Assembly (NCBI RefSeq): GCF_022605725.1
Contig: NC_065555.1
Coordinates: 27,638,774-27,702,773 of the forward strand
Direction: 5' to 3'
From: Anthonomus grandis grandis
Taxonomy: Eukaryota; Arthropoda; Insecta; Coleoptera; Curculionidae
Length of the DNA: 64,000 bases
The notes beneath the pieces were generated by a model, which worked only from the letters and a program-made list of their open reading frames with translations, did no database searches and was not told where the DNA came from. Made by a program: the position numbers and the translations under genes. Positions 22,130 through 32,473 of the stretch are shown in pieces; positions within the stretch are counted from its first letter, which is position 1, and every line of letters starts with the position of its first letter.

Positions 22130-22566
22130 ATTTAAATCTAATGGAAGTAATGCGGGCAGTTGTTTTATATCAAGAAGGTTTTTCCATTAGAAGTATTGCT
22201 CGAAGACTTCAAGTAAATCATTCCGTAATATTAAGATTAATCAGGAGATCTCATGAGTAAGGGTAGAAGGCAAAAAGGCTAAGGCGCAAAGAAAAAGGCT
22301 AACAATACCTCGTGAAGATCGTAATTTGGTGAGATCTGCTACACAAAATACAGCAAGGACAGCGCGAAACCTCGTTGATGTTCATTTTAATGCTACAGGG
22401 CGGTGCATATTAACACAAACTGTAAGAAATAGGCTTCATGAAAGTAGTATGCGGTCAAGAGTTAGAGCTGTTAGGCCACAATTAACCAGAGCGCACCGAA
22501 GAGCCCGCCTGAATTTTTGCCGCAATCATTTAAATTGGAACATGGAACAATGGAGCCACATTTAAA
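22130..22566 (+). pseudogene. Tc1-like transposase, N-terminal relic
   Basis: A helix-turn-helix block EVMRAVVLYQEGFSIRSIAR is followed, after a frameshift near 22250, by RLTIPREDRNLVRSATQN, ILTQTVRNRLHESSMRSRV and RARLNFCRNHLNWNMEQW. The last block normally sits just before the first catalytic D (WSDES). Similarity ends there, so the catalytic half is lost. Confidence 0.8.
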
Positions 22567-23009
22567 AAGTTATATTTTAGAGTTTTGGTGTAATATCTAC
22601 TGGGTGTAGAATTAAATGCAGCCTCTTTACTCCCCTATATCTGCGCCAAAATTAAGGATATGTATTTATATTTAACAACATAGGAAAATTTTATTAGACA
22701 TATAGTCTTTTTAATCTCACTTGAATGACGATAAAAACGATGAAAGCGTGCCGACGAAAAGCCCGAGGACAGTTTTAAACCTACTTCTTTTCCCAGAATT
22801 ATCTTAATAGGCGGTGCACTAGCAGCATACTATGCCGCGGAGGATTTGCAAAGAGACCGCCCGATGCAGGTCTGCGTCGACATCGGTCCCCAATAGCAGA
22901 TCAATGCCCATGCCGCAGCAAAAAAATTGCCTTTATTTTAATTGGATTATTTTAAAGCATTGGCGTATCGTAGTTATATCGTAAATTAAATAAACTTAAT
23001 AATATAATA

Positions 23010-23345
23010 TATTTAGATGAAACATGGTTTTACGCATGACGTAATTAAATACCGTTGGGTTGATAATTCCACGTATTGTGTTTTGAATACGCCATGCACA
23101 ATAGGCAAATGAGTCATTATACTTTATGCGGAAAGTACAGAAGGATTTGTTAAAAATGCGTTACTTTTGTCTGCTTAAAATATTTTTCAATCTTCAGCTG
23201 ATTCCCTTGAAGATATGACTGCGGCATTATTTGAAAAATGGTTTTCTAATCAGCAACATTATCTAACATTTATCCAAATTCAGTAATTGTTATGGATAAT
23301 GCATCTAACCATTCAAGAATGCTAAATAAAATACCAAATACTAGT
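23010..23345 (+). pseudogene. IS630/Tc1-type DDE transposase relic (LDETW family)
   Basis: Plus-strand reading gives DETWFYAHDVIKYRWVDN, then after stops VIILYAESTEGFVKNALLLS, SLEDMTAALFEKWFSNQ and WIMHLTIQECLNKIPN. The same domain occurs on the minus strand at 39850-40469. The order (first acidic residue in LDETW, then a conserved IILHAG...GFV...LL block, then VIDNA) is that of a recurrent insect DDE_3-type transposase. At least three stops or frame changes. Confidence 0.65.
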
Positions 23346-23454
23346 TTCAAAAAACAATATACATATAACTTTTATGAAAATTAAGGACATTCCTGTTGAC
23401 GACAAAATCCTATTCAAAAAGGGATTAAGGTCTTTCATTAAGATACAAGAAAAA

Positions 23455-23793
23455 CTAGACTCATGTAACTAGAGAACCGCAGCATATTTTTGCACTGATC
23501 TGTGTGGATATTGAACAACTGCATCGCTAACACGGTGAATATTTTGATTAGTGCGCACATTTCGTACAATTCCAGAAGGATGAATAGTTTCAATCCCATT
23601 CTTCAAATTTATTTATCCAAGAATTGATGAGATTGGTACTAGGTGCTGCACTGACGTTGTAAAGAGCATAACGAGCACCCAACCGACGTAAAACTGCGAT
23701 GTAGGAATAATTTAATTTATAAAAGCTATGGACATAAAACGCACGTTGTTGGGCATTAAATCGATTCATTATTGCATCTGTCAATTCCGACAA
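23455..23793 (-). pseudogene. mariner-like transposase N-terminal relic
   Basis: Minus strand: MNRFNAQQRAFYVHSFYKLN, VLRRLGARYALYNVSAAPS, INSWINKFEEWD, then after a frame change IVRNVRTNQNIHRVSDAVV and PHRSVQKYAAVL. This matches the N-terminal HTH domains of mariner-type transposases. No catalytic part follows. Confidence 0.65.
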
Positions 23794-24402
23794 TAAATTT
23801 CGGATTGCTTGATCTATTGCGAAAAAGTAGGCAATTTAATATAAAAAGGTATTGTATAATAGGTGAATTTTTAAACCACATTGTATTTTAAATTAAACCT
23901 TATGTCCCTAACTTAAAACATTATATACCGTTTAAACAACTCATGTAAGCTTTACAATAATACATTTTAATAGTATCAATTCTAAATCTGTTCAAAACCA
24001 AAAACATATTTAGAATTGATAAAAATTCCGTCAGATCAAAGCAATTGAAGTTAATTTTGTTAGTAAAACTATTATTAAAAAAAACTGAATTGAAACTATG
24101 AAGATAACTTTATTATATTACCCACCCGTTTTATTTTAACGGCACGCCTCTGAGGGCGGCAGAATTCAATATATTTTTTTGCGGTCGCTTAATATTTGGC
24201 TTCTTCAAGTAAGAATAAAAGGACCATAACATCAATTAAACTATTCCTCACCTTGTCTTAATTATGTCGCCTTAAAATAATAAAAAATTGAAATATGCTT
24301 TAGTACACCTTAAACACATTTCTTGAAAAATCAGTCTATGCTTGATACTCTTGATTGTTTTTTAAAAAGTTGGTATGGGTCTAACTAAAATGCTGCGTTT
24401 AC

Positions 24403-24600
24403 TATACAGAGTGATTGACGACCGATGGTACGTAAACCATCGTATATGGGAAACGGAACGTAGCATTTTTCTAAAATTTGGTAGCCGTAATAACAGACAA
24501 TGTTCTATCGGTCTAAAATGTTTTCAGCACTGCAGCGTTACCGCTTATATAGGAAAATGGCAACACCTTTGATTTTTTTAAATGAAACACCCTATATTTT
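24403..24600. repeat. Possible miniature element (mariner-like ends)
   Basis: Starts TACAGAGTGATTGACGAC and ends GAAACACCCTATA, mariner-like ends with TA borders. The two ends are not mirror images, so it may be two fused relics. Confidence 0.3.
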
Positions 24601-25339
24601 TAGATATTTTGATTCCCTGATTTGTTCTTAGTCTTTTTTATTCACATTTCTCCATACCTATCTTTAGCAGTTTTCGAGAAAAAAAAATATTTTGTTTTGT
24701 TTGAGAAACTGGTTCCTGATCTGTAGATATGTCCGTGTATTAACTCAAACAAGTATTTTTAATTTTAATATAATATTGTGTTTTTTTGTCTATAAAGGTA
24801 TTTTTATTTTCAAGTATGCTTACATCTTCTACAAACGATTGTTACATATTTCATATCTTCAGCAATACAATCCTATCACCATTTTTTTTATGGTGCTTTA
24901 AACCATATTCTTAACCGAATAGATATTTATTTTATTTTAAAAAAATCTAGATAAATAGTATATTTTTTCCTAGATGCGATGACATGTTTAGAAAACTAAA
25001 TGCTATATATTCAAAGCGCAAAATCTACGAAAGCTCGAGTATATTAAATATAAAAATAAGTAGTAAGTATTGAGTGTTGTTTGTTAAATACCAGGGGATA
25101 ACTAATTGTTTATTTCTCAGCCATTTAAGTTTCCCAACAGCTCAAATTTTTAATATCACTTTCAGAGACCGTCTTGATTAACTTCCCATAGCCTGATTTA
25201 ATCAGCATTATATAGGGTCGTCGAAAATTAAATTAATGTCTTTTATTTACTAAAATGGCAAAATGTCTTTAATGTCTTTTATTTACTAAATTTTATTAAT
25301 ATTAATTGCCCAAATTTTTAATTGTTCCAAAAAAGTGTT

Positions 25340-26783
25340 TGGTTTCCACTACCCTCTCGCAGGATTTTCGAAAACTAAATTTAAAATATGAGCACTGCAC
25401 CATACGTATATCGCGCCAGGACAAATTTCCCGCACTTTTTGCTGAACATCATTTTTACTAGTACATAGACGATAAAACAGCGGCTCCATCGTAAGTTTGA
25501 GCTACTAGTTTATCAGTACATTTATAGTCATTCAAATATCCGTAATTATTTTGGTTAGATTTTCACTTACGTCGATAAATCCCATAAATCGATCAACTAT
25601 GTCATTTGAGTCTGTAAAATATCTAAAAATTACACAAAGTTGTTCTTTGCCGCTTATATCTGGTGTCTCATCAATCATAATAACCACGACCTCTGTTTGG
25701 TTCAACTCATGTCGTATTTTTTCCTTGAATACAAAAGCTATTGAAGAGATTAAATCGTTTTGTATTCGATTAGAAAATCCTGAAAAAAAAATTCTATTTT
25801 CACTTTCATTGCATATATGTAAATGATCTTCAAGAATCCCATCATATTTAGCTAAAAGTTGTATGCATTCTATAAAGTTGCTCCTGTTGGACGATTCAGT
25901 ATTTTCTGTATGTCCGGAATGGCAGTTCCTGCTTTCCCAAAAAGCAAGTTATGTCAATAAGTCTTCGCATTAGGTTACGATTTCTATCCACTTTAGAATT
26001 ATGCCGCTCTATTTCTTCTTTAAATTGACGAGAAAGGCTCACTTCTATCCTATTTTGTCCAAAGTTACATAAAGAAAGGGCAGATTTTAGATGATTTTCG
26101 GATTGATCATGTTTTTTTGCAGCATTTGAGAAATTATTCCGGTCTGCGTAACCGGCATTAGTCCACACATTCTTTTCTTTTGAAAATAATAGACATGCCC
26201 AACAAAACAACTTATTAATATGTTTGCAACCTGTAAGCCATTTAAAACTTTCATAAAACTTATTGTTAAAATGCCTATTACAGTTTTTCTTTTGCTGAAC
26301 AATTTTAAGTTAATATTAACGTTTTTATAGGAAAACTGTGGTCATTTTATCATGAAAACAGTCAAAACACACTGTAAAATAGTAAAACTACATAAATAAA
26401 CATCCCGGCACGAGCCGGCAATCGAGTATCGCTCTATCTCTCTTCAACACACACCTTAATTTCGTTCGCTTGTCGCGTATAAGCGCTCTAATAGGTGCTG
26501 CCTTCGCATCGCCATATATTTTTCATATCAAGGCAATGTCCACCTTACGAAGCCCGCATATGGGCCACCTACATGGGGAATAGCAAGTGCGCTTAAAAGC
26601 AAGATTGCACTATTTTGGATTCCTAGAAATGTTTGCGTTTGCTTTATAATGCAGATGAAAATGATATTTGATATTTTTGATAAAAGGAAGAAGTGAATAT
26701 TATATTGTAATTTATTTCTCTAATTTTACAAATATTGCTAGGGTAGGCAATGCCTTTTTGCCTACATTGTTTGCACGCCACTG
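25340..26783 (-). pseudogene. hAT transposase relic (ZMYM1/DUF4371-like), 3'-truncated
   Basis: The element end CAGTGGCGTGCAAACAATG on the minus strand starts at 26783, a classic hAT terminus. Coding blocks read downward: a TTF-type zinc finger start CFVGHVYYF/FCWACLLFSKEKNVW (about 26210), HDQSENHLKSALSL, NRNLMRRLIDITCFLGKQEL, then KYDGILEDHLHIC, FSGFSNRIQNDLISSIAFVF, VVVIMIDETPDISGKEQL (first catalytic D, about 25670), VQQKVREICPGAIYVWCSAH (about 25390). The C-terminal catalytic part and the other TIR are missing. Several frame changes. hAT transposases give 8-bp duplications; the right flank would be ATTACAAC but the partner is lost. Confidence 0.78.
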
Positions 26784-26995
26784 ATTACAACACAAATTAC
26801 CAATAAAAATATTAAAATCACCAGTTGGTGCCCTATAACATAAAAAAATAAACACTTATTTGGTGCATAAGGATATGATACCCCACATAATTCGATATCC
26901 CTTTCTGAACAAAAATCGTCTAATTCAATATTATAACAATTTATATCATTATGTGCCCAGATAGCTGCGCCACCATTACCGAGTTAGATTATTGC
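26784..26995 (-). pseudogene. LINE endonuclease fragment
   Basis: Minus-strand reading GNGGAAIWAHNDINC, IELDDFCSERDIELCGVSY and, after a frame change, a YRAPTGDFNIF-like block fits the middle of a LINE endonuclease. It ends exactly where the hAT terminus begins (26783/26784), so the hAT probably inserted into this LINE copy. Confidence 0.55.
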
Positions 26996-27301
26996 GACAA
27001 TAGTGTGCACGTAGAATAGTGAGGGGGGTTGACGGATACCCTGCGACGTCAAAAGTTAGAGGGTGAACTTGCATTAAGTACGTAAAGAATCTCGCTACAA
27101 CGTATATCCTCTAGCATTTTTGATCATTTGAAAGGGGGCACCCTGTATTTACATGTTCGTATAAAGAGCCTAATAAGAGTTCATATTTTTAAATAGTTGA
27201 CAACATCTACTCAGATTCATTGATGTTTTAATAAAAACAATTTTATCTATCTACTTTTGGCCAATACTATATATATATATATATATTTTTTTTAATTCCA
27301 G
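26996..27301. other. Intron end with a mariner-end relic, a Tc1-end relic and an (AT)n run
   Basis: GGGGGCACCCTGTA near 27134 looks like a solitary mariner end. CTACTTTTGGCCAATACTATA near 27250-27270 resembles a Tc1 end, as in Tc1-B. An (AT)n run at about 27269-27286 precedes the flippase acceptor. Confidence 0.45.
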
Positions 27302-27604
27302 GTTCGTTCCAGACAAAGCCAGGACGTACTTCGAACACCATCCGCACGTCGTGCCCGTCGTTCAATACGCTCGGGTTACGCATTCGCGCATCAAGAAGGC
27401 TTCGGCCGCCTCATCACCTCTGGAAAGATCATGCGGAAATTGCCAAACACCGAGTTTCACATACCGAACCTCATGAACAAATTAAACATCAGCAACTCAA
27501 TAAAAGAGAACCGAAACCAAGGAAACACCTCGCAAAACGGGAGTGGAAGCAGCACGAGCGGCGGCAGGGCTCCTATACAAGATTTAGACACAATCAATTT
27601 GTGA
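27302..27604 (+). CDS. ATP8B: P4-ATPase (ATP8B type), last coding exon
   Basis: Phase-0 terminal exon of 100 codons plus TGA (27602-27604). It encodes the cytosolic C-terminal tail: VRSRQSQDVLRTPS, arginine-rich RRARRSIRSG, then SGYAFAHQEGFGRLITSGK, a segment conserved in ATP8B2-like flippases, followed by a less conserved N/S/G-rich tail ending DLDTINL. In yeast and mammalian flippases this tail is autoinhibitory. Codons are GC-richer than the flanks, as expected of a host exon. No lesion, so the gene is probably functional. Confidence 0.94.
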   Translation, partial: VRSRQSQDVLRTPSARRARRSIRSGYAFAHQEGFGRLITSGKIMRKLPNTEFHIPNLMNKLNISNSIKENRNQGNTSQNGSGSSTSGGRAPIQDLDTINL

Positions 27605-28551
27605 TAATAGTGGAAAATTTCTTGATTGGTTATTTCATGCAAATATTGGGCTTCATGGTTCTGCATTTGTGCAAACACGTACTTATTGTCAGGTGTAAAG
27701 AATAACAGGATACCTTATAGTAGGTGCATAAGGCCCAAAGAGTGATTTATGGCAGGGTGAGTGACAAATAATAGTGTGGTACAATAAGGTCGATCATAAA
27801 CTTGTAACATTTAATCACTTGTTAGAATAAATATACAAACTAAGATCTCGACCGCTGTTGATAATGCCAATTATCGTAAAAATTATACATTGAAATTACG
27901 CTTGTTAGATCTAACGTGAATGCTTAACCTAGCTAAAATCTTATTTATCAGGTGATTAAAAAACCGCCCTTCTTAAAACTCTGAGGTTAAATGAAGTTTA
28001 CCACAATCGTTAAGTATGGAAAGTTTTTGATTAACTAGCACGATTTTTTTTTTGTATTGCTAGCGATAGTTTTTTTTTTAAATTCTATTTATGAGATGAT
28101 AATTATGTCCAAATTTTAATAAAGAGCGCCTTTAATTCGGCATAATCGAAATCCCAATAAACAAAAATCTCTTTCCGAAATATACGATGAGTTTAAACTG
28201 AACGTAAAAAACATGAATTGAATGGTTTTCATCCCTTTCTTTTTAATGGCATTGCAAATTAATTTTGTAAAAGAGTAGAGAATATCCAGGAATAAGAGCT
28301 TTTGTTCCTTTGTGGATTGGGTCTCTACAGGATATAAAAAACTTCCGAGACGCTTGAATAAACTGGTAGAGGAAAGTCTCCTAATACAGGGTACTTTTTT
28401 TAAAAACACTGTTATAAAAAAACGAAGTTAATTTTAAACACTACTTCCATATTTTACGATTAATTTTACACTGTTTAAGGATTTGATAAAAGGAAAGATG
28501 TTAAAAATTAAATGCAGAAGAAAACATGCAACATTAAAAAAAATTGCACCA
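27605..28551 (+). other. Probable 3' UTR and following non-coding sequence
   Basis: The nearest good polyadenylation hexamer is AATAAA at 27826-27831, about 220 bases after the stop. No gene is recognised up to 28551. A 97-codon minus ORF at 28116-28409 has no recognisable motif and I do not call it. Confidence 0.5.
27826..27831 (+). terminator. Candidate poly(A) signal of the flippase gene
   Basis: AATAAA, 222 bases after the stop codon. The assignment is positional only. Confidence 0.4.
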
Positions 28552-30533
28552 CCCCATATTAGGAGCCATGGTATCCTAATATGGGGTACACCAAGTTCGT
28601 AATATGGGGTACCTAATTTAATATGTAGAAACTAAAAATAACCAAAATATGTACTAAAAAAATAATACGTATTATTTATTAAAGTAAATACCTAAAAGTT
28701 ACATGCAACCAAAAAGACATTCCTCGCCTCTGACATCTTCAGAAAATGGACTTTCGCAAAACATACAAATAGCATCATGCTCAAAGTTTTCTACCTCGTC
28801 ATCTGAATCTTGATATTCCGGTTCAGGAGCCGAGTCTGAAGAAGAAGAACAGCAGGATACTGATTTGCCATGTTTTGTTTAGCCACTGACAATTTATTTT
28901 TTTTTCTGTTGGAAAGATTTAATTTTTTCTGTTGGTTTGGTTTTAAATAACCAATTTTTCTTTTAGTGCCCGAAGTTGAAGGTAATTTTTTTTTTCCATG
29001 CTGCTTTCCAATTCTTCTTTGTAGGGCGTGCTAGTTATAACCGCAGCTTTACCACTTCTTGTACTCGTTTTTTTAATAATATCTTTAGAAATAGTTGGAA
29101 CAGGCATTAAATTTGTAGGAGTAACTTGTTTCAAAGCAATAATCTGTCTCTCTGGGGTAATCCGTCTCTCAGGGCTTTTTTCTTTTGGCTCGTTGTTATC
29201 TAATACATCCTCTATTGTTTCTATTTCTATATTTTCTTCCTGAACTGTTTCTGCTTCTACTAGTTCTTCACCAGACATATCCTGCACTTCTGCCACAAAG
29301 TCATGTTCTTTAAATATGTTTCTGTCAGGAGGCAACATTCCAGTTTTTCTAAAGCCGTTGATGGCCGCGTCCATGGTGGCCGCTTTTATGTAGGCTTTCC
29401 CAAAAAGCTCTCCTATCTGATAGCCTGTTACTACACGTCCGGGATTCAACCTTAGCCAGTTTGTAATTTCCTGTGTGTAGTACGTTTTAAACCGAGACAT
29501 AAAAGCAACGTCCAATGGTTGCATCCGATGAGTTGAATGTGGTGGAAGGCATATTATGTGAACATAAATTTCTCGCGCCATGACCTCCAAATTTTTTGTG
29601 TGGGAATAATGGCCGTCAAGTATTAAAACCACTGGATCATCAGAGCTAGGCTCTGCCAGGTTAATAAAATGGCGAAGCCATTCCACAAATATTTCTTGTT
29701 GGATCCAGCCAGATAAATGGCACGCATATTTTGATCCTGGAGGAGTGCCATTCATAAGCTCCATTTTCATGTTTTTTCGTGGGAAAATTATAAAGGGCGG
29801 TATGTATACTCCTGTTGCACTAAAACACATAACTGTGGTTAACAAACCCACGCTCAGCGGAGGTTATAGCACCGATTTGTTTTTTTCCTTTTTTTCTCAC
29901 GACTTTAACGTGCTTGTGTTGCACTATGGTGAGGCCAGTTTCATCGCAGTTAAAAATTCTGACTGGATTATGATATATTTTTCAAGAAGTGGCTCATACA
30001 AATCAAAAAATGCTGCAACATTTTCTCTAGTGAAGGATTTAATTCGTGCATATGATATTCCTTGAGGAGTTCGTAACGATAATTCTTTGTGTCTTGGCAG
30101 AAAGCTGGCAAACCATTTCTTCCCAGCAGATTCTTTGGCTACGCTAAATGGATTTGTTATATTATTAGCTTTGCATAAGCTATATGCCAATCTGCATACA
30201 TCTTTTTTGTGTAATACCAAAAAAATTTCTTTCCATTTCTAAGCAGTGCTTTGCGAGCAGCGATTCCATTTCTTGTGAAAAGACAATTTTGCGTCCCAGA
30301 GAAAAATTCACAATATCTTCAGGATTGACTTCCATTTTTACGTACCTTTCCAAGGTTGTTTGGGGCACATCGTGGGTTCTCGCACTCTTTTTGTAATAAT
30401 TTGCTGCTTGTCCCAAACTTTCCTTTTTTTAGGCATCTAAAATAAAATATTTGGTATTAATCAAAAAGTAAATAATTATCTCCTAATGTGGGGTACCCCA
30501 AATTAGGAATTGATAGGTACCCCATATTAGGAG
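28552..30533 (-). mobile_element. pogo/Jerky-like transposon 1
   Basis: Both ends carry several copies of a 13-base word, TCCTAATATGGGG or its mirror (28552-28564, 28574-28586, about 28601-28613, and at 30481-30499 and 30520-30532). The strongest inverted pair runs inward from 28574 and from 30532, giving an element of about 1.96 kb. The target duplication is not resolved. Confidence 0.7.
28943..30436 (-). pseudogene. pogo/Jerky-like transposase 1 (DDE_1), frameshifted
   Basis: ATG at 30436 right after an acceptor-like TTTTAG: MPKKRKVWDK is a basic start, then after a frameshift VPQTTLERYV (Psq-type HTH). The 30220-29924 frame carries AGKKWFASFLPRHKELSLR (CENP-B-type second HTH). A frame change then gives NCDETGLTIVQHKHVKVV (first D, about 29940), and another near 29853 gives the long frame FSATGVYIPPFIIFPRKN, LILDGHYSHTKNLE (second D), LPPHSTHRMQPLDVAFM (third D) and a charged tail to 28943. 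DDE_1 elements of this kind are Tigger/Jerky relatives. Three frameshifts. Confidence 0.87.
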
Positions 30534-31765
30534 CAAATTAGATTTTTGGAAGGGGCGATTTTTTACAAAAATTAAGATTTTTTTTTAAAAATCATATTCA
30601 TTTTCATAAACTACGCAAAATGTGATAAATAATAGTATTATTAAAAGTTTGAAAACTTACCTTTAAGTCGCTTAAAATATCCAAATCTACAACCGGCAAA
30701 AAAACTTTATTTTTCAAACAAACTTTTTTTAACCTTAAACGTCAAAAGAAACTACGTCTTTGCTTCAAGAAGGGAATAAGCGCTTCTGGCGCATCTTCGT
30801 GGTTGGTACGTAATGACGTAATGCAGATAATAGATGTCGCAACTAGTTCTAGCTCAAAATTGAACTACAAGTTGAAAAGTTACGTAAAAAAGTACTGAAA
30901 ATTATTTCTATAATAGGGATGGAGAATAATAATAATATAATAGAAAACTTGTTTTTCTTTACTCTTTATTAGGGTGGAGCATTACAATATGAGAAAATAC
31001 AATTTTTCGATTTGAAAATAATGTAATAGTGCGGAAAAGTTGCATTTTTTTATAATTTTTGGGTTCCATTATAATTTTAACAGCGCGTTTCACAAATCGC
31101 GCGTAACATCGAAGGCGTAAACAAAACAGCTCACCTTCTACACCAGCTTGCTATCCTATATTGATGAGATCAATATAGGATGAAACATTTAAATTTCTTG
31201 TAAATAATTCAAACACACAAAGTGGAAGACTCTGGCATTTTATCACTAGCTAGTTCTCGTATAAGATTTTGTATATCTGTTATCATTGCCAGAAGAAGAT
31301 TTTCTGAGTGGGCAAAGTAACTGTGTGTCGCTTCTTAAATTATAAGTGACACATACAAACAAATATTAATAGTAAAAATTAAGTTAAATATTATTGTTAA
31401 CTATAAATTATTTCAATTTAAAATTTACTTATCTTATCAAGCATCTAACTATTATCGAAAATTATTGAAATCTTTCGAATTTTTTCATATTAAAACGTAC
31501 AAATGATTGGAAAATGTTCTCCATTCTGTTGTCTTTAAAACAAGATACAACACTTCAGCATTTATTAACCTAAACGTTTAATTTTTTCAGAAATATTCGA
31601 GAGCAGCCTCTTTAAAAAATTGTGTGCTTTATTTTCTCGTTTTGATAAAAAAACAATAATTACCATTAAAAAAGAATTTTTATTTCCCAACTTATAATAA
31701 AATAAATAGCATTCTTACTGTTAAATCGAAAAACTTGTAAAACAAATCATATAATGTGAGTTAAC
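30534..31765. other. Non-coding stretch with a perfect hairpin
   Basis: AT-rich, no gene seen. Bases 31153-31165 (ATCCTATATTGAT) are a perfect inverted repeat of 31169-31181 around a 3-base loop. Confidence 0.5.
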
Positions 31766-32473
31766 TTATTCATTTTCAAAATGGCTACATCCGTTCCTTA
31801 TACAAGTACGAGGCCGTTTTCTTATTTCTGTCTTCGATTCGATTAGGAAACTTATAAACTGACGAAATATATCAGATCCGTTTTGTATCCTCCCAATTAG
31901 TTCTTGGCACGTATTTACTTGCGTTGCATATACGATTTCTTTGAGTTCTCCCCATACGTAAAAATCTAACGGTGTTAAATCAGGACTTCTGGCAGGCAAC
32001 AGTATTGGCTCAGCCCTTTCAATCCACCTGTTTGTAAATATTTGGTCTAAAAATCCCCTTATTCTTAGACGACTTTAGACTTTCTTTCCTTCTCTAAGAA
32101 AGTTTGATTCATCGGTCCATAAAGTTTTGTTAAAAATAGCATCATTAATGTCCGCATTCAAAATTATTCTACAGAATTCAACTCTGCGCACCGGATCCCC
32201 CACATCCAGACCTTGCAAAGAATGTGTGGTGGAACGTCGAAGACCATTTTGCTGAACCACTGACCAAACTTCACACTGTGATACACCCACCTGTTTTCTT
32301 GTACTTGGATCGTATTCAACTAGTCTTAAAATTTTACCATCAATATTGGCATTTGCAAGAGGTGCTCCTACACGTTCCATTTGCTGAACGCTGCCAAATT
32401 CAGAGATGCGGCGGAAGGTTGTACCAAACACGCTTACATGCGGATGCGTATATTTGGAAAGCATCGTACATAT
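31766..32473 (-). pseudogene. mariner element 4 transposase, C-terminal part (downstream of TE3)
   Basis: Continues the N-terminal part at 35823-35960; the reading joins exactly when TE3 and one ATAT copy are removed. Blocks: VFGTTFRRISEFGSVQQ, KQVGVSQCEVW, LDVGDPVRRVEFCRIIL, TLWTDESNFLREG (first D), then an internal deletion, LDQIFTNRWIERAEPIL and ARSPDLTPLDFYVWGELK (third D). The second-D block is missing, so the copy was already non-autonomous. The conserved RWI...SPDLTPLD form places it with the DD41D group. Confidence 0.83.

Larger units (their letters stand above)
19451..27301 (+). other. 7.9-kb final intron of the flippase gene
   Basis: From donor GTAAGT at 19451 to acceptor CCAG ending 27301. 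It holds mariner 3, Tc1, IS630-type and mariner relics, a hAT relic and a LINE endonuclease relic. Stretches 22567-23009, 23794-24400 and 24600-25339 show no gene; 22780-22910 is GC-richer than its surroundings and unexplained. Confidence 0.85.

Noticed and set aside
24692..24901. 69-codon Phe/Ile-rich ORF
   Set aside because: Typical chance reading of T-rich DNA.
28116..28409. 97-codon minus-strand ORF
   Set aside because: No recognisable motif and composition of the AT-rich flank; likely chance.
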